Shown here: piece after piece, positions 6,419 through 13,639 of the stretch
Layout: every line of letters begins with the position of its first letter
Numbering within the stretch: position 1 is the stretch's first letter
Origin: Paracoccaceae bacterium
GTDB taxonomy: Bacteria > Pseudomonadota > Alphaproteobacteria > Rhodobacterales > Rhodobacteraceae
DNA: 13,639 bases
Direction: 5' to 3'
Assembly (NCBI GenBank): GCA_015487335.1
Contig: WFPZ01000195.1
Location: 1-13,639 of the forward strand
Program-made: the position numbers and the translations under genes
The notes under the pieces: generated by a model
What the model was told of the DNA's origin: nothing
The model's input: the letters and a program-made list of their open reading frames with translations, nothing else
Databases searched by the model: none

Positions 6419-6447
6419 ACTATTGCCGGGATGCGCCCCCCTGTCAA
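6419..6447 (-). promoter_or_regulatory. Candidate sigma-70 promoter for the response regulator/kinase genes
   Basis: The minus strand has a perfect -35 TTGACA (6447-6442), a 17-bp spacer and AATAGT (6424-6419, 4 of 6 to TATAAT). The -35 overlaps the stop codon of the upstream regulator gene. A start near 6412 would leave a leader of about 35 nt before the chosen ATG at 6377 and would exclude the upstream ATG at 6416. Found by eye only. Confidence 0.45.
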
Positions 6448-7766
6448 AACCCGTCTGTCAGGATCGACGGCTCGCGCCGGGCCGCACAGTCGCCGCGCGG
6501 GCAGATCCGGCAGCTTGCGCCCACCGGCAGAAGCGGCGCGGCGGGGTCTTCGGGGGCCAGTTCCTCGGGCAGGATCAGCATCGTCGAGGCAAACAGCGGC
6601 ACCTGCTCGAAGCTCACCGGCCCGGCCGGGACGGCAAGCGCGAAGCACAGAAAGCGGCGCGGAGTGCGGCCGGGCTGCTCGACGAGCGCGCGCACCGGCT
6701 GCATCGGCCGGGCCAGCGCCTGATAGAGCGGCCACAGCGGGCAGGCGGCGCCGTAGCGCGGCAGCGGAAAGCCGTCCACGGGCTTGCGGAAGGTCAGCGT
6801 GCCCGAGGCATCGCAGGACACCAGCCCCGGGCGCGCGGCCTCCGAAGGCTCGGGCAGGCTGGCAAGGCGGCGGAACACCAGCGGCAGATCGCAGCCCAGT
6901 TCCCGGGCCAGCGCATCGGGGGCATATCCCAGCCGCCGGAGCGCCCCGCGCAGGCGCTCCAGCGGCAGGCGGCGGGCGTCCTCGCGGTAGCGCGCCAGCC
7001 AGCCGGCGGCCAGAGAGGCGGTGGTGCGCGCCCGGTTCAGCGCCGGCTCGCGGGCCACCAGCTCCTGCGGCGAGAGCGCCTCCTCGCCTTCCAGTTCGGC
7101 CACGTGAAAGCCCCGCGCCTGCAGCCACTGCTCCAGCTCTTCCTGGGGCAGGGTGACGCCCACCTGCCCGCCCTCCTCGCCGGCCGAATCGAGATATTCC
7201 ACCAGCGCCTGGGCGCTTTCGGCCAGCCGGCGGCTGTCTTCGTGGAGGTTGCGGTGAAAGCGCGCCTGCCACTCCGGATCCACCTCGGTGCCTTCGGCCA
7301 GGATCGAGGCGGTGGCGCGGATCGCGGTGACGACCGAAAGCACCTCGTGCATCGAGGCGGCCAGCTGCGGGTCGTGGGTCAGGCGGTCGGTCAGGGCGGC
7401 GACGGTCTGCTCCAGCGCCTCGATGCGGCGCTGCTGGGCGGCCACCAGCGCCGCCCAGCCGGGAAAGCGGCCGGCGAATTCCTCGGCCAGGTCGCTCTCG
7501 GCCGCCGCCTCGGGAAGGCCCGTCGCGGCGGTGCGCAGCTCGGCCAGGAGCGCCGCCTCGGCGCCCTCGGTCAGGGCCGAGGGCTCCACCTCCAGCTCGC
7601 GTGCCAGCGCCACCAGCAGCCTGCCGCCGATTCTGCGCCGGTTGTGCTCGATCAGGTTGAGATAGGCCGGAGAGATGCCCACCGCCCTGGCCAGCGCCGA
7701 CTGGCGCAGCCCCAGCCCGGTGCGCCTTTCGCGTATCCGGCTGCCGATCAGGCCGCTTGCCGGCAT
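6444..7766 (-). CDS. Short-chain fatty acyl-CoA responsive transcriptional regulator (ScfR/PrpR/RamB family)
   Basis: The 440-residue protein has an N-terminal XRE-type helix-turn-helix (about 8-62; IRERRTGLGLRQSALA and GISPAYLNLIEHNRRRI), a long helical middle, and a C-terminal DUF2083-like domain ending CRICPRGDCAARREPSIL. Cys342 (AACPLW) with Cys419, Cys422 and Cys427 makes four cysteines that could hold an iron-sulphur cluster. Mycobacterial PrpR of this family is reported to bind acyl-CoA and a 4Fe-4S cluster, and Rhodobacter PccR controls propionyl-CoA assimilation. The HExxH motif of the IrrE-like domain found in some relatives is not seen. The ATG at 7764-7766 has AGGAAG upstream. The gene is divergent from the ABC importer and acs genes, which are its natural targets, and is first in the minus-strand series. 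The acyl-CoA recognised (acetyl-, propionyl- or other) cannot be told. Confidence 0.9.
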   Translation of the reverse strand: MPASGLIGSRIRERRTGLGLRQSALARAVGISPAYLNLIEHNRRRIGGRLLVALARELEVEPSALTEGAEAALLAELRTAATGLPEAAAESDLAEEFAGRFPGWAALVAAQQRRIEALEQTVAALTDRLTHDPQLAASMHEVLSVVTAIRATASILAEGTEVDPEWQARFHRNLHEDSRRLAESAQALVEYLDSAGEEGGQVGVTLPQEELEQWLQARGFHVAELEGEEALSPQELVAREPALNRARTTASLAAGWLARYREDARRLPLERLRGALRRLGYAPDALARELGCDLPLVFRRLASLPEPSEAARPGLVSCDASGTLTFRKPVDGFPLPRYGAACPLWPLYQALARPMQPVRALVEQPGRTPRRFLCFALAVPAGPVSFEQVPLFASTMLILPEELAPEDPAAPLLPVGASCRICPRGDCAARREPSILTDGF

Positions 7767-7816
7767 CTCCGATCTTCCTGCATATCAATGCCTTTCTGCG
7801 GGTGCGGGAAAAAATT

Positions 7817-7846
7817 TTTACAGACAGAAATGGTTTCCTGTATAAT
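7817..7846 (+). promoter_or_regulatory. Sigma-70 promoter of the ABC importer genes
   Basis: TTTACA (7817-7822, 5 of 6 to TTGACA), an 18-bp spacer and a perfect TATAAT (7841-7846). The start should fall near 7853, giving a leader of about 137 nt before the binding-protein ATG. The match is unusually strong for an alphaproteobacterium. A weaker alternative, TTGAGA (7883-7888 area) with CAATAT about 17 bp on, lies downstream. Confidence 0.6.
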
Positions 7847-7855
7847 TGTTAACAA
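7824..7855. promoter_or_regulatory. Candidate operator dyads over the importer promoter
   Basis: An imperfect dyad ACAGAAA-TGG-TTTCCTGT (7824-7841, one bulged base) fills the spacer between -35 and -10. A perfect 10-bp palindrome TTGTTAACAA (7846-7855) covers the end of the -10 and the expected start. A related dyad, AGAAA-T-TTTCT, follows at 7885-7895. Their position suits repressor or activator binding, but the protein is unknown and AT-rich DNA yields such dyads by chance. Confidence 0.35.
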
Positions 7856-7989
7856 AATAATCCTTTCTTTCAAGCCAGTTGTTGAGAAATTTTCTGCCCA
7901 AGATCAATATTTCGTCAGCCCTGTAAAAAGGGCGCGCAGTCTGCGCATAGGAGGTGCGCGCTGCAAACTCATGCAATGGGAGGATATCC

Positions 7990-9348
7990 ATGTCCAAGAC
8001 CAAACTCACCCGCCGGGGCGTGCTCAAGACCGGCGCCGCCGCCGGCACGGGCCTTGCGCTGCCGACGATCTTCACCGGCGCCGCCTGGTCTGCATCCGAT
8101 ACCGGCTTCACCAACGCGCCGACCGGCCCCACCGTCACGCTGGGCTTCAACGTGCCCCAGTCCGGCCCCTATGCCGACGAGGGTGCCGACGAGCTGCGCG
8201 CCTACATGCTCGCGGTCGAGCACCTCAACGGCGAAGGCGACGGCGGGATGCTGAACAGCTTCTCCTCGAAGGCGCTCAACGGCACCGGCATCCTGGGCAA
8301 GAAGGTGGAATACGTCACCGGCGACACCCAGACCAAATCGGACGCCGCGCGCGCTTCGGCCCGCTCGATGATCGAGAAGGACGGCGCCATCATGATCACC
8401 GGCGGCTCCAGCTCGGGCGTGGCCATCGCCGTTCAGGGCCTGTGCCAGGAGGCGGGCGTGATCTTCATGGCCGGTCTGACCCATTCCAACGACACCACCG
8501 GAAAGGACAAGAAGGCCAACGGCTTCCGCCACTTCTTCAATGCCTACATGTCGGGCGCGGCGCTGGCGCCGGTGCTGGCCAAGCGCTACGGCACCGACCG
8601 CAAGGCCTACCACCTGACCGCCGACTACACCTGGGGCTGGACCCAGGAAGAGTCGATCAGGGCGGCCACCGAGGCCCTGGGCTGGGAGACCGTCAACACC
8701 GTCAAGACGCCGCTTTCGGCCACCGACTTCAGCTCCTACATCGCGCCGGTTCTGAACTCGGGCGCCGACGTGCTGATCCTCAACCACTACGGCGGCAACA
8801 TGGTCAACTCGCTGACCAACGCGGTGCAGTTCGGCCTGCGCGACAAGATCGTGAACGGCAAGAAGTTCGAGATCGTCGTGCCGCTCTATTCACGCCTGAT
8901 GGCGCAGGGCGCGGGCGAGAACGTGAAGGGCATCCTGGGCACCACCAACTGGCACTGGACCCTCGACCGCCCCGGCACCAAGGAGTTCGTCCAGTCCTTC
9001 GGCAAGAAGTACGGCCGCCCGCCCAGCCAGGCGGCGCACACCTGCTACGTGCAGACGCTGCTTTACGCCGATGCCGTGCAGCGGGCCGGGTCGTTCAACC
9101 CGTGTGCCGTGGTCGAGGCCCTGGAAGGCTTCGAGTTCGACGGCATGGGCAACGGCCCGACGCTTTACCGCGCCGACGACCACCAGTGCTTCAAGGACGT
9201 GCTCGTGGTGCAGGGCAAGGAGAACCCGACCTCCGAGTTCGACCTGCTGGAAATCGTCGACATCACCCCGGTCGAGCAGGTCACCTACCCGCCCGATCAT
9301 CCGATGTTCGCCGGCGGCGACCTGGGCACCTGCAACCCGGGCGCATAA
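7990..9348 (+). CDS. ABC importer substrate-binding protein (branched-chain amino acid/amide type), Tat signal
   Basis: The 452-residue protein has an N-terminal twin-arginine signal (TRRGVLK at residues 7-13, hydrophobic stretch, likely cleavage after about AAWSA), so it should be exported folded to the periplasm. The mature part is a type-I periplasmic binding fold of the Peripla_BP_6/LivK/UrtA/FmdD class: VTLGFNVPQSGPYADEG near the start, VEYVTGDTQTKSDAA, an IMITGGSSSGVAIAVQ segment, and KAYHLTADYTWGWTQEE in the second lobe. It is longer than LivK (about 370 aa) and closer to the urea/amide binders. I chose the ATG at 7990 because GGGAGGA lies 5 nt upstream; an in-frame ATG at 7954 lacks this and would mask the signal. 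It opens the importer operon. Ligand is unknown; the acs and ScfR context suggests a short-chain carboxylate or a compound yielding one. Confidence 0.92.
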   Translation: MSKTKLTRRGVLKTGAAAGTGLALPTIFTGAAWSASDTGFTNAPTGPTVTLGFNVPQSGPYADEGADELRAYMLAVEHLNGEGDGGMLNSFSSKALNGTGILGKKVEYVTGDTQTKSDAARASARSMIEKDGAIMITGGSSSGVAIAVQGLCQEAGVIFMAGLTHSNDTTGKDKKANGFRHFFNAYMSGAALAPVLAKRYGTDRKAYHLTADYTWGWTQEESIRAATEALGWETVNTVKTPLSATDFSSYIAPVLNSGADVLILNHYGGNMVNSLTNAVQFGLRDKIVNGKKFEIVVPLYSRLMAQGAGENVKGILGTTNWHWTLDRPGTKEFVQSFGKKYGRPPSQAAHTCYVQTLLYADAVQRAGSFNPCAVVEALEGFEFDGMGNGPTLYRADDHQCFKDVLVVQGKENPTSEFDLLEIVDITPVEQVTYPPDHPMFAGGDLGTCNPGA

Positions 9349-9362
9349 GCCTGCACATGATC

Positions 9363-9390
9363 GCCGGCCGCATCCGCAGGTGCGGCCGGC
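9363..9390 (+). repeat. Intercistronic stem-loop after the binding-protein gene
   Basis: Perfect 10-bp GC arms GCCGGCCGCA (9363-9372) and TGCGGCCGGC (9381-9390) enclose an 8-nt loop. It begins 14 nt after the stop and is followed by ACAAGGCC, not a T-tract. Such hairpins between binding-protein and permease genes commonly stabilise the upstream message or cause partial termination, raising binding-protein levels over permeases; that role here is inferred. Confidence 0.6.
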
Positions 9391-9454
9391 ACAAGGCCGC
9401 GCGGCCCGCACCCGGCGCCGCCCGGCCTTTCAGCCAACAGACGGGTTGGGGAAA

Positions 9455-10486
9455 ATGGACGCGATCCTTCTTCAGATACTCAACGGCCTCGACAAGGGAT
9501 CGGCCTATGCGCTGATCGCGCTCGGGCTGACGCTGATCTTCGGCACCCTGGGCGTGGTGAACTTCGCCCACGGCGCCCTGTTCATGATCGGAGCCTTCTG
9601 CGCCGTGACACTGCAGCGGCTGCTCTCGCTGAGCTACGTGACCATCGACGAGACACGGACGGACTTTCTCGGCAATCCGCTGAAGGTCAAGACGCCCTAT
9701 GTCGAAAGCTGGTTCGGGCCGGAGATCGGACAGGCGCTGATCGACTGGTCGGTGCCCCTGTCGATCCTGTTCGCCATTCCGGTCATGGTCGGGCTCGGCT
9801 TCCTGATCGAGCGCGGCCTGATCAAGCATTTCTACAAGCGCCCCCACGCCGACCAGATTCTCGTTACCTTCGGCCTGGCCATCGTGCTGCAGGAGATCGT
9901 CAAGTTCATCTACGGCGCCAACCCGATCCCCACCCCCGCCCCCGAGGCCTTCTCGGGATCGTTCGATTTCGGCGTGCTCATCGGCTTCGAACCCAACGCC
10001 ATCATCTACCCCTACTGGCGGATGATCTACTTCGTCTTCGCGCTGATCATCATCGGCGCCGTCTTCGCCTTCCTGCGCTTCACAACCTTCGGCATGGTGG
10101 TGCGCGCCGGCATGGCCGACCGCGAGACCGTCGGCCTGCTGGGGATCAACATCGACAGACGCTTCACCATCATGTTCGGGGTCGCGGCCGCGGTGGCCGG
10201 GCTGGCGGGCGTGATGTACACGCCGATCAACTCGCCCAACTACCACATGGGCATGGACTTCCTGGTCCTGAGCTTCGTGGTGGTGGTGGTGGGCGGCATG
10301 GGGTCGCTGCCCGGCGCGGTGCTGGCGGGCTTCCTGCTCGGCATTCTCGAAAGCTTCGCCTCGATGAACGAGGTCAAGTCGATCGTCCCCGGAATCGACC
10401 AGATCATCATCTATCTTGTCGCCATCGTCATCCTTCTGACCCGCCCGCGCGGGCTGATGGGGCGCAAGGGCGTGATGGAGGAATAG
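9455..10486 (+). CDS. ABC importer inner-membrane permease, LivH/UrtB type
   Basis: The 343-residue protein has the LivH-family hallmarks: LLQILNGLDKGSAYALIALG, then LTLIFGTLGVVNFAHGALFM in the first helices, RPHADQILVTFGLA, VVRAGMADRETVGLLGIN (the cytoplasmic loop that contacts the ATPase), and VVVVVGGMGSLPGAVLAG near the end. It is longer than LivH (about 308 aa) because of a hydrophilic insert (about residues 57-92) after the second helix. The start ATG at 9455-9457 follows TTGGGGAAA, a moderate ribosome site. It lies 106 bp after the binding-protein gene, with a stem-loop between, and 3 bp before the second permease. With the second permease it forms the transmembrane channel. Family is clear; the substrate is not. 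Confidence 0.94.
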   Translation: MDAILLQILNGLDKGSAYALIALGLTLIFGTLGVVNFAHGALFMIGAFCAVTLQRLLSLSYVTIDETRTDFLGNPLKVKTPYVESWFGPEIGQALIDWSVPLSILFAIPVMVGLGFLIERGLIKHFYKRPHADQILVTFGLAIVLQEIVKFIYGANPIPTPAPEAFSGSFDFGVLIGFEPNAIIYPYWRMIYFVFALIIIGAVFAFLRFTTFGMVVRAGMADRETVGLLGINIDRRFTIMFGVAAAVAGLAGVMYTPINSPNYHMGMDFLVLSFVVVVVGGMGSLPGAVLAGFLLGILESFASMNEVKSIVPGIDQIIIYLVAIVILLTRPRGLMGRKGVMEE

Positions 10487-10489
10487 GAC

Positions 10490-11683
10490 ATGCTCGGCCT
10501 CAACAAACGCGATACCCGCTTCCTGCTGATCGTCATCGCGCTGACGCTTCTCACCCCGTTCATCCTGCAGCCCTTTCCCGAGGGATCGGCGCTGGCCCAG
10601 TTCAACGCGGGCTACCCCGACCTGATGCAGCGGATCGCCATCTTCGGCATCTTCGCCATCGGCTTCAACATCCTCTTCGGCCTCACCGGCTATCTGAGCT
10701 TCGGCCACGCGGCCTTTCTGGGCGTGGGCAGCTACTCGGTGGTCTGGATGTACAAGCTGCTCGACTACAACGTTCTGCCGGGGCTGGTGCTGGCGATCAT
10801 CACCTCGGGGCTGTTCGCCCTGGCGATCGGCTATCTGTCGCTGCGCCGCTCGGGCATCTATTTCTCGATCCTGACGCTGGCCTTCGCGCAGATGAGCTTC
10901 AACCTCGCCTATTCGGTGCTCACCCCGATCACCAACGGCGAGACCGGCCTGCAGGTCTATACCAGCGACCCCCAGTATCTGATGAGCGAGGGAGAGCCGA
11001 TCACCCCGCATCTGTTCGGGCTGGTGATGAACGAAAGCTACAAGCTCAACCTCGGCGGCTGGGTCTTCACCTTCAACATCGGCTACTACTTCACCGCGGT
11101 GATCGCGATCCTGGCCTTCTACCTCAGCCTGCGCATCTTCCGCTCGCCCTTCGGGCTGATGCTGCGGGCGGTCAAGTCCAACCAGACGCGGCTCAACTAC
11201 ACCGGGCTGAACGCGCGGCCCTACACGCTTGCCGCCTTCGTGATCTCGGGCATGTATGCGGGGCTGGCCGGCGGGCTGCTGGCCGCCATGGACCCGCTGG
11301 CCGGGGCCGAGCGCATGCAGTGGACGGAAAGCGGCGCGGTGGTGATCATGACCATCCTCGGCGGCGCCGGCACCCTGATGGGGCCGGTGCTGGGCGCGGG
11401 CTTCATCAAGTATCTCGAAAAGATCTTCTCCAAGATCAACGAGAACGTGCTCGAGGGCTGGTTCTCCTTCCTGCCCGAGCCGCTGCGCGAGGTGGTGGTC
11501 TGGATCTTCTCGCGCTTCACCGGCGAGGGCTGGGCCCTGACCCTTGGCCTGATGTTCATGCTGGTGGTGATCTTCCTGCCCGGCGGGCTGATGGAGGGCG
11601 GCGAAAGGATCCGCAACCTCATCCGCCGCAAGAAGAACAAACCCGGCGACGGCGCTTCGCCCGACGGCACCCCGGCCGAATAG
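10490..11683 (+). CDS. ABC importer inner-membrane permease, LivM/UrtC type
   Basis: The 397-residue protein is a LivM-family permease: IFAIGFNILFGLTGYLSFGH with AAFLGVGSY in the first core helices, YLSLRRSGIYFSILTLAFAQ, the ATPase-contact loop FGLMLRAVKSNQTRLNYTGL, and MTILGGAGTLMGPVLGAGF. A polar insert of about 50 residues (from SVLTPITNGETG to KLNLGGW) sits between membrane helices and is probably periplasmic, similar to the insert in its partner. The tail is basic and then Pro/Gly/Asp-rich. The ATG at 10490 follows GGAGGAATAGGAC, which includes the stop of the first permease, so translation is probably coupled. It lies 12 bp before the first ATPase gene. It pairs with the LivH-type permease to form the importer channel. 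Confidence 0.94.
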   Translation: MLGLNKRDTRFLLIVIALTLLTPFILQPFPEGSALAQFNAGYPDLMQRIAIFGIFAIGFNILFGLTGYLSFGHAAFLGVGSYSVVWMYKLLDYNVLPGLVLAIITSGLFALAIGYLSLRRSGIYFSILTLAFAQMSFNLAYSVLTPITNGETGLQVYTSDPQYLMSEGEPITPHLFGLVMNESYKLNLGGWVFTFNIGYYFTAVIAILAFYLSLRIFRSPFGLMLRAVKSNQTRLNYTGLNARPYTLAAFVISGMYAGLAGGLLAAMDPLAGAERMQWTESGAVVIMTILGGAGTLMGPVLGAGFIKYLEKIFSKINENVLEGWFSFLPEPLREVVVWIFSRFTGEGWALTLGLMFMLVVIFLPGGLMEGGERIRNLIRRKKNKPGDGASPDGTPAE

Positions 11684-11695
11684 AGGAGAAGGTTC

Positions 11696-12451
11696 ATGGG
11701 AATCCTCGAAGTCAAGGACGTCAACAAGCGCTTCGGCGGGCTGCACGCGCTCAAGGACGTGAACCTGTCGATCAAGGAAGACACGATCCACGCCATCATC
11801 GGCCCCAACGGCGCCGGCAAGTCGACCCTGCTCAACGTGCTGGTGGGCAAGCTGGTGCCCGATACCGGCTCGGTGATGTTCGACGGCCAGTCGGTGCTGG
11901 GGCGCAAGCCGCACGAGATCAACCAGATGGGCATCAGCCGGGTGTTCCAGACGCCGGAAATCTTCGGCGACCTGACGGTGCTGGAAAACGTGCTGATCCC
12001 CTGTTTCGCAAAGCGTGACGGCGCCTTCCGCATGCATGCCTTCGAAACGGTGGAAAGCGAGGCCGAGCTGATCGACCTGGCAGAAAGGGCGCTGGTGGAT
12101 GTCAACATGGCCGACAAGCGCCACCACCACGCCGCCTCGCTGTCGCGCGGCGACAAGCGGCGGCTGGAGATGGCCATGTGCCTGGTCCAGAGGCCACGGC
12201 TGCTGCTGCTCGACGAGCCCACCGCCGGCATGGCCCGGGCCAACACCAACCGCACCATCGACCTCCTGCGCGACATCAAGGAGCGGCGCGAGATCACCAT
12301 GGTGATCATCGAGCACGACATGCACGTGGTGTTCAGCCTCGCCCAGCGCATCACCGTGCTGGCCCAGGGCTCTCCGCTGGTGGAGGACACGCCCGAAAAC
12401 ATCAAGGGCCATCCCAAGGTGCAGGAAGCCTATCTGGGAGAGGCGCATTGA
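11696..12451 (+). CDS. ABC importer ATP-binding protein, LivG/UrtD type
   Basis: The 251-residue ATPase has Walker A GPNGAGKST (36-44), Q-loop region SRVFQTPEIF, a signature LSRGDKRRLEMAM (from 149), Walker B LLLLDEPTAGM (Asp173, Glu174) and an H-loop IEHDMHVV. The C-terminal segment (GSPLVEDTPENIKGHPKVQEAYLG) is the LivG-family tail. The signature has Arg-Gly-Asp where classical transporters have Gly-Gly-Gln; such variation is common in this family and should not prevent function. GAGGAGAAGG precedes the ATG at 11696 by 3 nt, and the gene is 12 bp after the second permease. It should form a heterodimer with the second ATPase and power import from the cytoplasmic face. Confidence 0.95.
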   Translation: MGILEVKDVNKRFGGLHALKDVNLSIKEDTIHAIIGPNGAGKSTLLNVLVGKLVPDTGSVMFDGQSVLGRKPHEINQMGISRVFQTPEIFGDLTVLENVLIPCFAKRDGAFRMHAFETVESEAELIDLAERALVDVNMADKRHHHAASLSRGDKRRLEMAMCLVQRPRLLLLDEPTAGMARANTNRTIDLLRDIKERREITMVIIEHDMHVVFSLAQRITVLAQGSPLVEDTPENIKGHPKVQEAYLGEAH

Positions 12452-12510
12452 CCCGGGCGGAAAATGGCGAAACCATCGCCGGGGACTTGCCCCGCACAAG
12501 GAGCATGAAG

Positions 12511-13266
<756 letters not shown>

Positions 13267-13319
13267 GGCCCGCGCCGCGGCGCCCCAACACTGATTGAAC
13301 CACCAGGAAGATTCGGCTC

Positions 13320-13639
13320 ATGACTGACAAGATCTATCCCCCCAGCCCGGAATTCGTGGCCCAGGCCCACGCCGACCGGGCGAAATACGATGCGATGTAT
13401 GCGGAATCGGTCTCGGACCCGGAGGGGTTCTGGGGCCGTGAGGGCAGGCGTCTGGACTGGATCAAGCCCTACAGCAAGGTCAAGAACACCACCTTCGAAT
13501 ACCCCGACGTCTCGATCAGGTGGTTCGAGGACGGGGTCCTGAATGTCGCCGCCAACTGCATCGACCGCCACCTCGCCACCCGCGCCGAACAGACCGCCAT
13601 CATCTGGGAAAGCGACGATCCGGAGATCTCCCGCCACAT
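13320..13639 (+). CDS. acs: Acetyl-CoA synthetase, N-terminal part (runs off window)
   Basis: The first 106 residues match the N-terminal (ACAS_N) region of acetyl-CoA synthetase: MTDKIYPPSPEFVAQAHA, the PEGFWGREGRRLDWIKPY block, KVKNTTFEYPDVSIRWFEDG, and LNVAANCIDRHLATRAEQ with IIWESDD. The enzyme makes acetyl-CoA from acetate, ATP and CoA via acetyl-AMP, and is the high-affinity route for acetate use. The full protein is about 650 residues, so only about a sixth is seen; the AMP-binding motifs and the acetylated lysine lie beyond the edge. AGGAAGA precedes the ATG at 13320 by about 8 nt. It follows the importer's second ATPase by 53 bp on the same strand with no terminator seen, so cotranscription is likely. 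A propionyl-CoA synthetase is less likely given the close match to Acs. Confidence 0.93.
   Translation, partial: MTDKIYPPSPEFVAQAHADRAKYDAMYAESVSDPEGFWGREGRRLDWIKPYSKVKNTTFEYPDVSIRWFEDGVLNVAANCIDRHLATRAEQTAIIWESDDPEISRH

Larger units (their letters stand above)
7767..7989. promoter_or_regulatory. AT-rich divergent control region between the regulator and the ABC importer
   Basis: Bases about 7800-7915 are strongly AT-rich against GC-rich coding sequence on both sides, the only such patch in the window. The region contains the starts of both divergent units, a near-consensus plus-strand promoter, three small dyads (7824-7841, 7846-7855, 7885-7895) and two TGCAA repeats beside the binding-protein ribosome site. 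No small gene is evident. Confidence 0.75.

Noticed and set aside
7767..7989. A small RNA gene or short coding sequence in the AT-rich divergent region
   Set aside because: No stem with a T-tract and no short frame with its own ribosome site was found; promoter and leader function explain the composition.
9363..9390. The GC stem after the binding-protein gene as a Rho-independent terminator
   Set aside because: It is followed by ACAAGGCC with no T-tract, and essential importer genes follow on the same strand.
6282..9515. A plus-strand open frame of over 1000 codons crossing the regulator gene, the divergent promoter region and the binding-protein gene
   Set aside because: It is low-complexity Arg/Gly/His/Gln sequence in a shadow frame and overlaps two well-supported genes.
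9281..12499. A minus-strand open frame of over 1000 codons opposite the permease and ATPase genes
   Set aside because: His/Asp/Glu/Gln-rich antisense product with no recognisable fold; the plus strand has four textbook importer components.

Overview
The window reads as a GC-rich alphaproteobacterial chromosome segment, most likely Rhodobacterales (Rhodobacteraceae). Codon third positions are nearly all G or C. The gene families point the same way: a short-chain fatty acyl-CoA regulator (ScfR type), a short DksA-like protein, a solute-symporter/histidine kinase fusion, and an acetyl-CoA synthetase start of rhodobacteral type. Genus and species cannot be read from the sequence.

Layout. (1) 1-1076, plus strand: the 3' part of an acyl-CoA dehydrogenase gene, the end of some other upstream unit. 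(2) 1077-1414: a convergent intergenic stretch, with a terminator-like GC hairpin embedded in what looks like a recurrent rhodobacteral intergenic motif. (3) 1415-7766, all minus strand, read from right to left: an ScfR-type regulator, a single-domain CheY-like response regulator, an 86-aa two-helix membrane protein, a 904-aa symporter-like histidine kinase, a SpoA (FliM/FliN C-terminal) protein, a short DksA/TraR zinc-finger protein and a 64-aa acidic protein. Many junctions are overlapping or tight, but there are candidate internal promoters before the response regulator and before the dksA-like gene. (4) 7767-7989: an AT-rich divergent control region with a near-consensus promoter and a cluster of small dyads. 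(5) 7990-13639, plus strand: a complete branched-chain-amino-acid/amide type ABC importer (Tat-exported binding protein, two permeases, two ATPases), followed directly by the start of acetyl-CoA synthetase (acs), which runs off the window.

How the parts may work together (inference): the symporter-kinase and small response regulator sense a transported solute. The ScfR-type regulator senses an acyl-CoA. The divergent ABC importer brings a small carboxylate or a related compound into the cell, and Acs activates acetate to acetyl-CoA. The whole block would be an acetate or short-chain carboxylate sensing, uptake and activation module. The unusual points are a five-gene ABC importer beside acs where an ActP-type symporter might be expected, a response regulator with no DNA-binding output, and a SpoA protein outside any visible flagellar cluster. 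Substrate and wiring are not proven by the sequence.

No rRNA, tRNA, CRISPR array, insertion sequence, phage gene or attachment site was seen.
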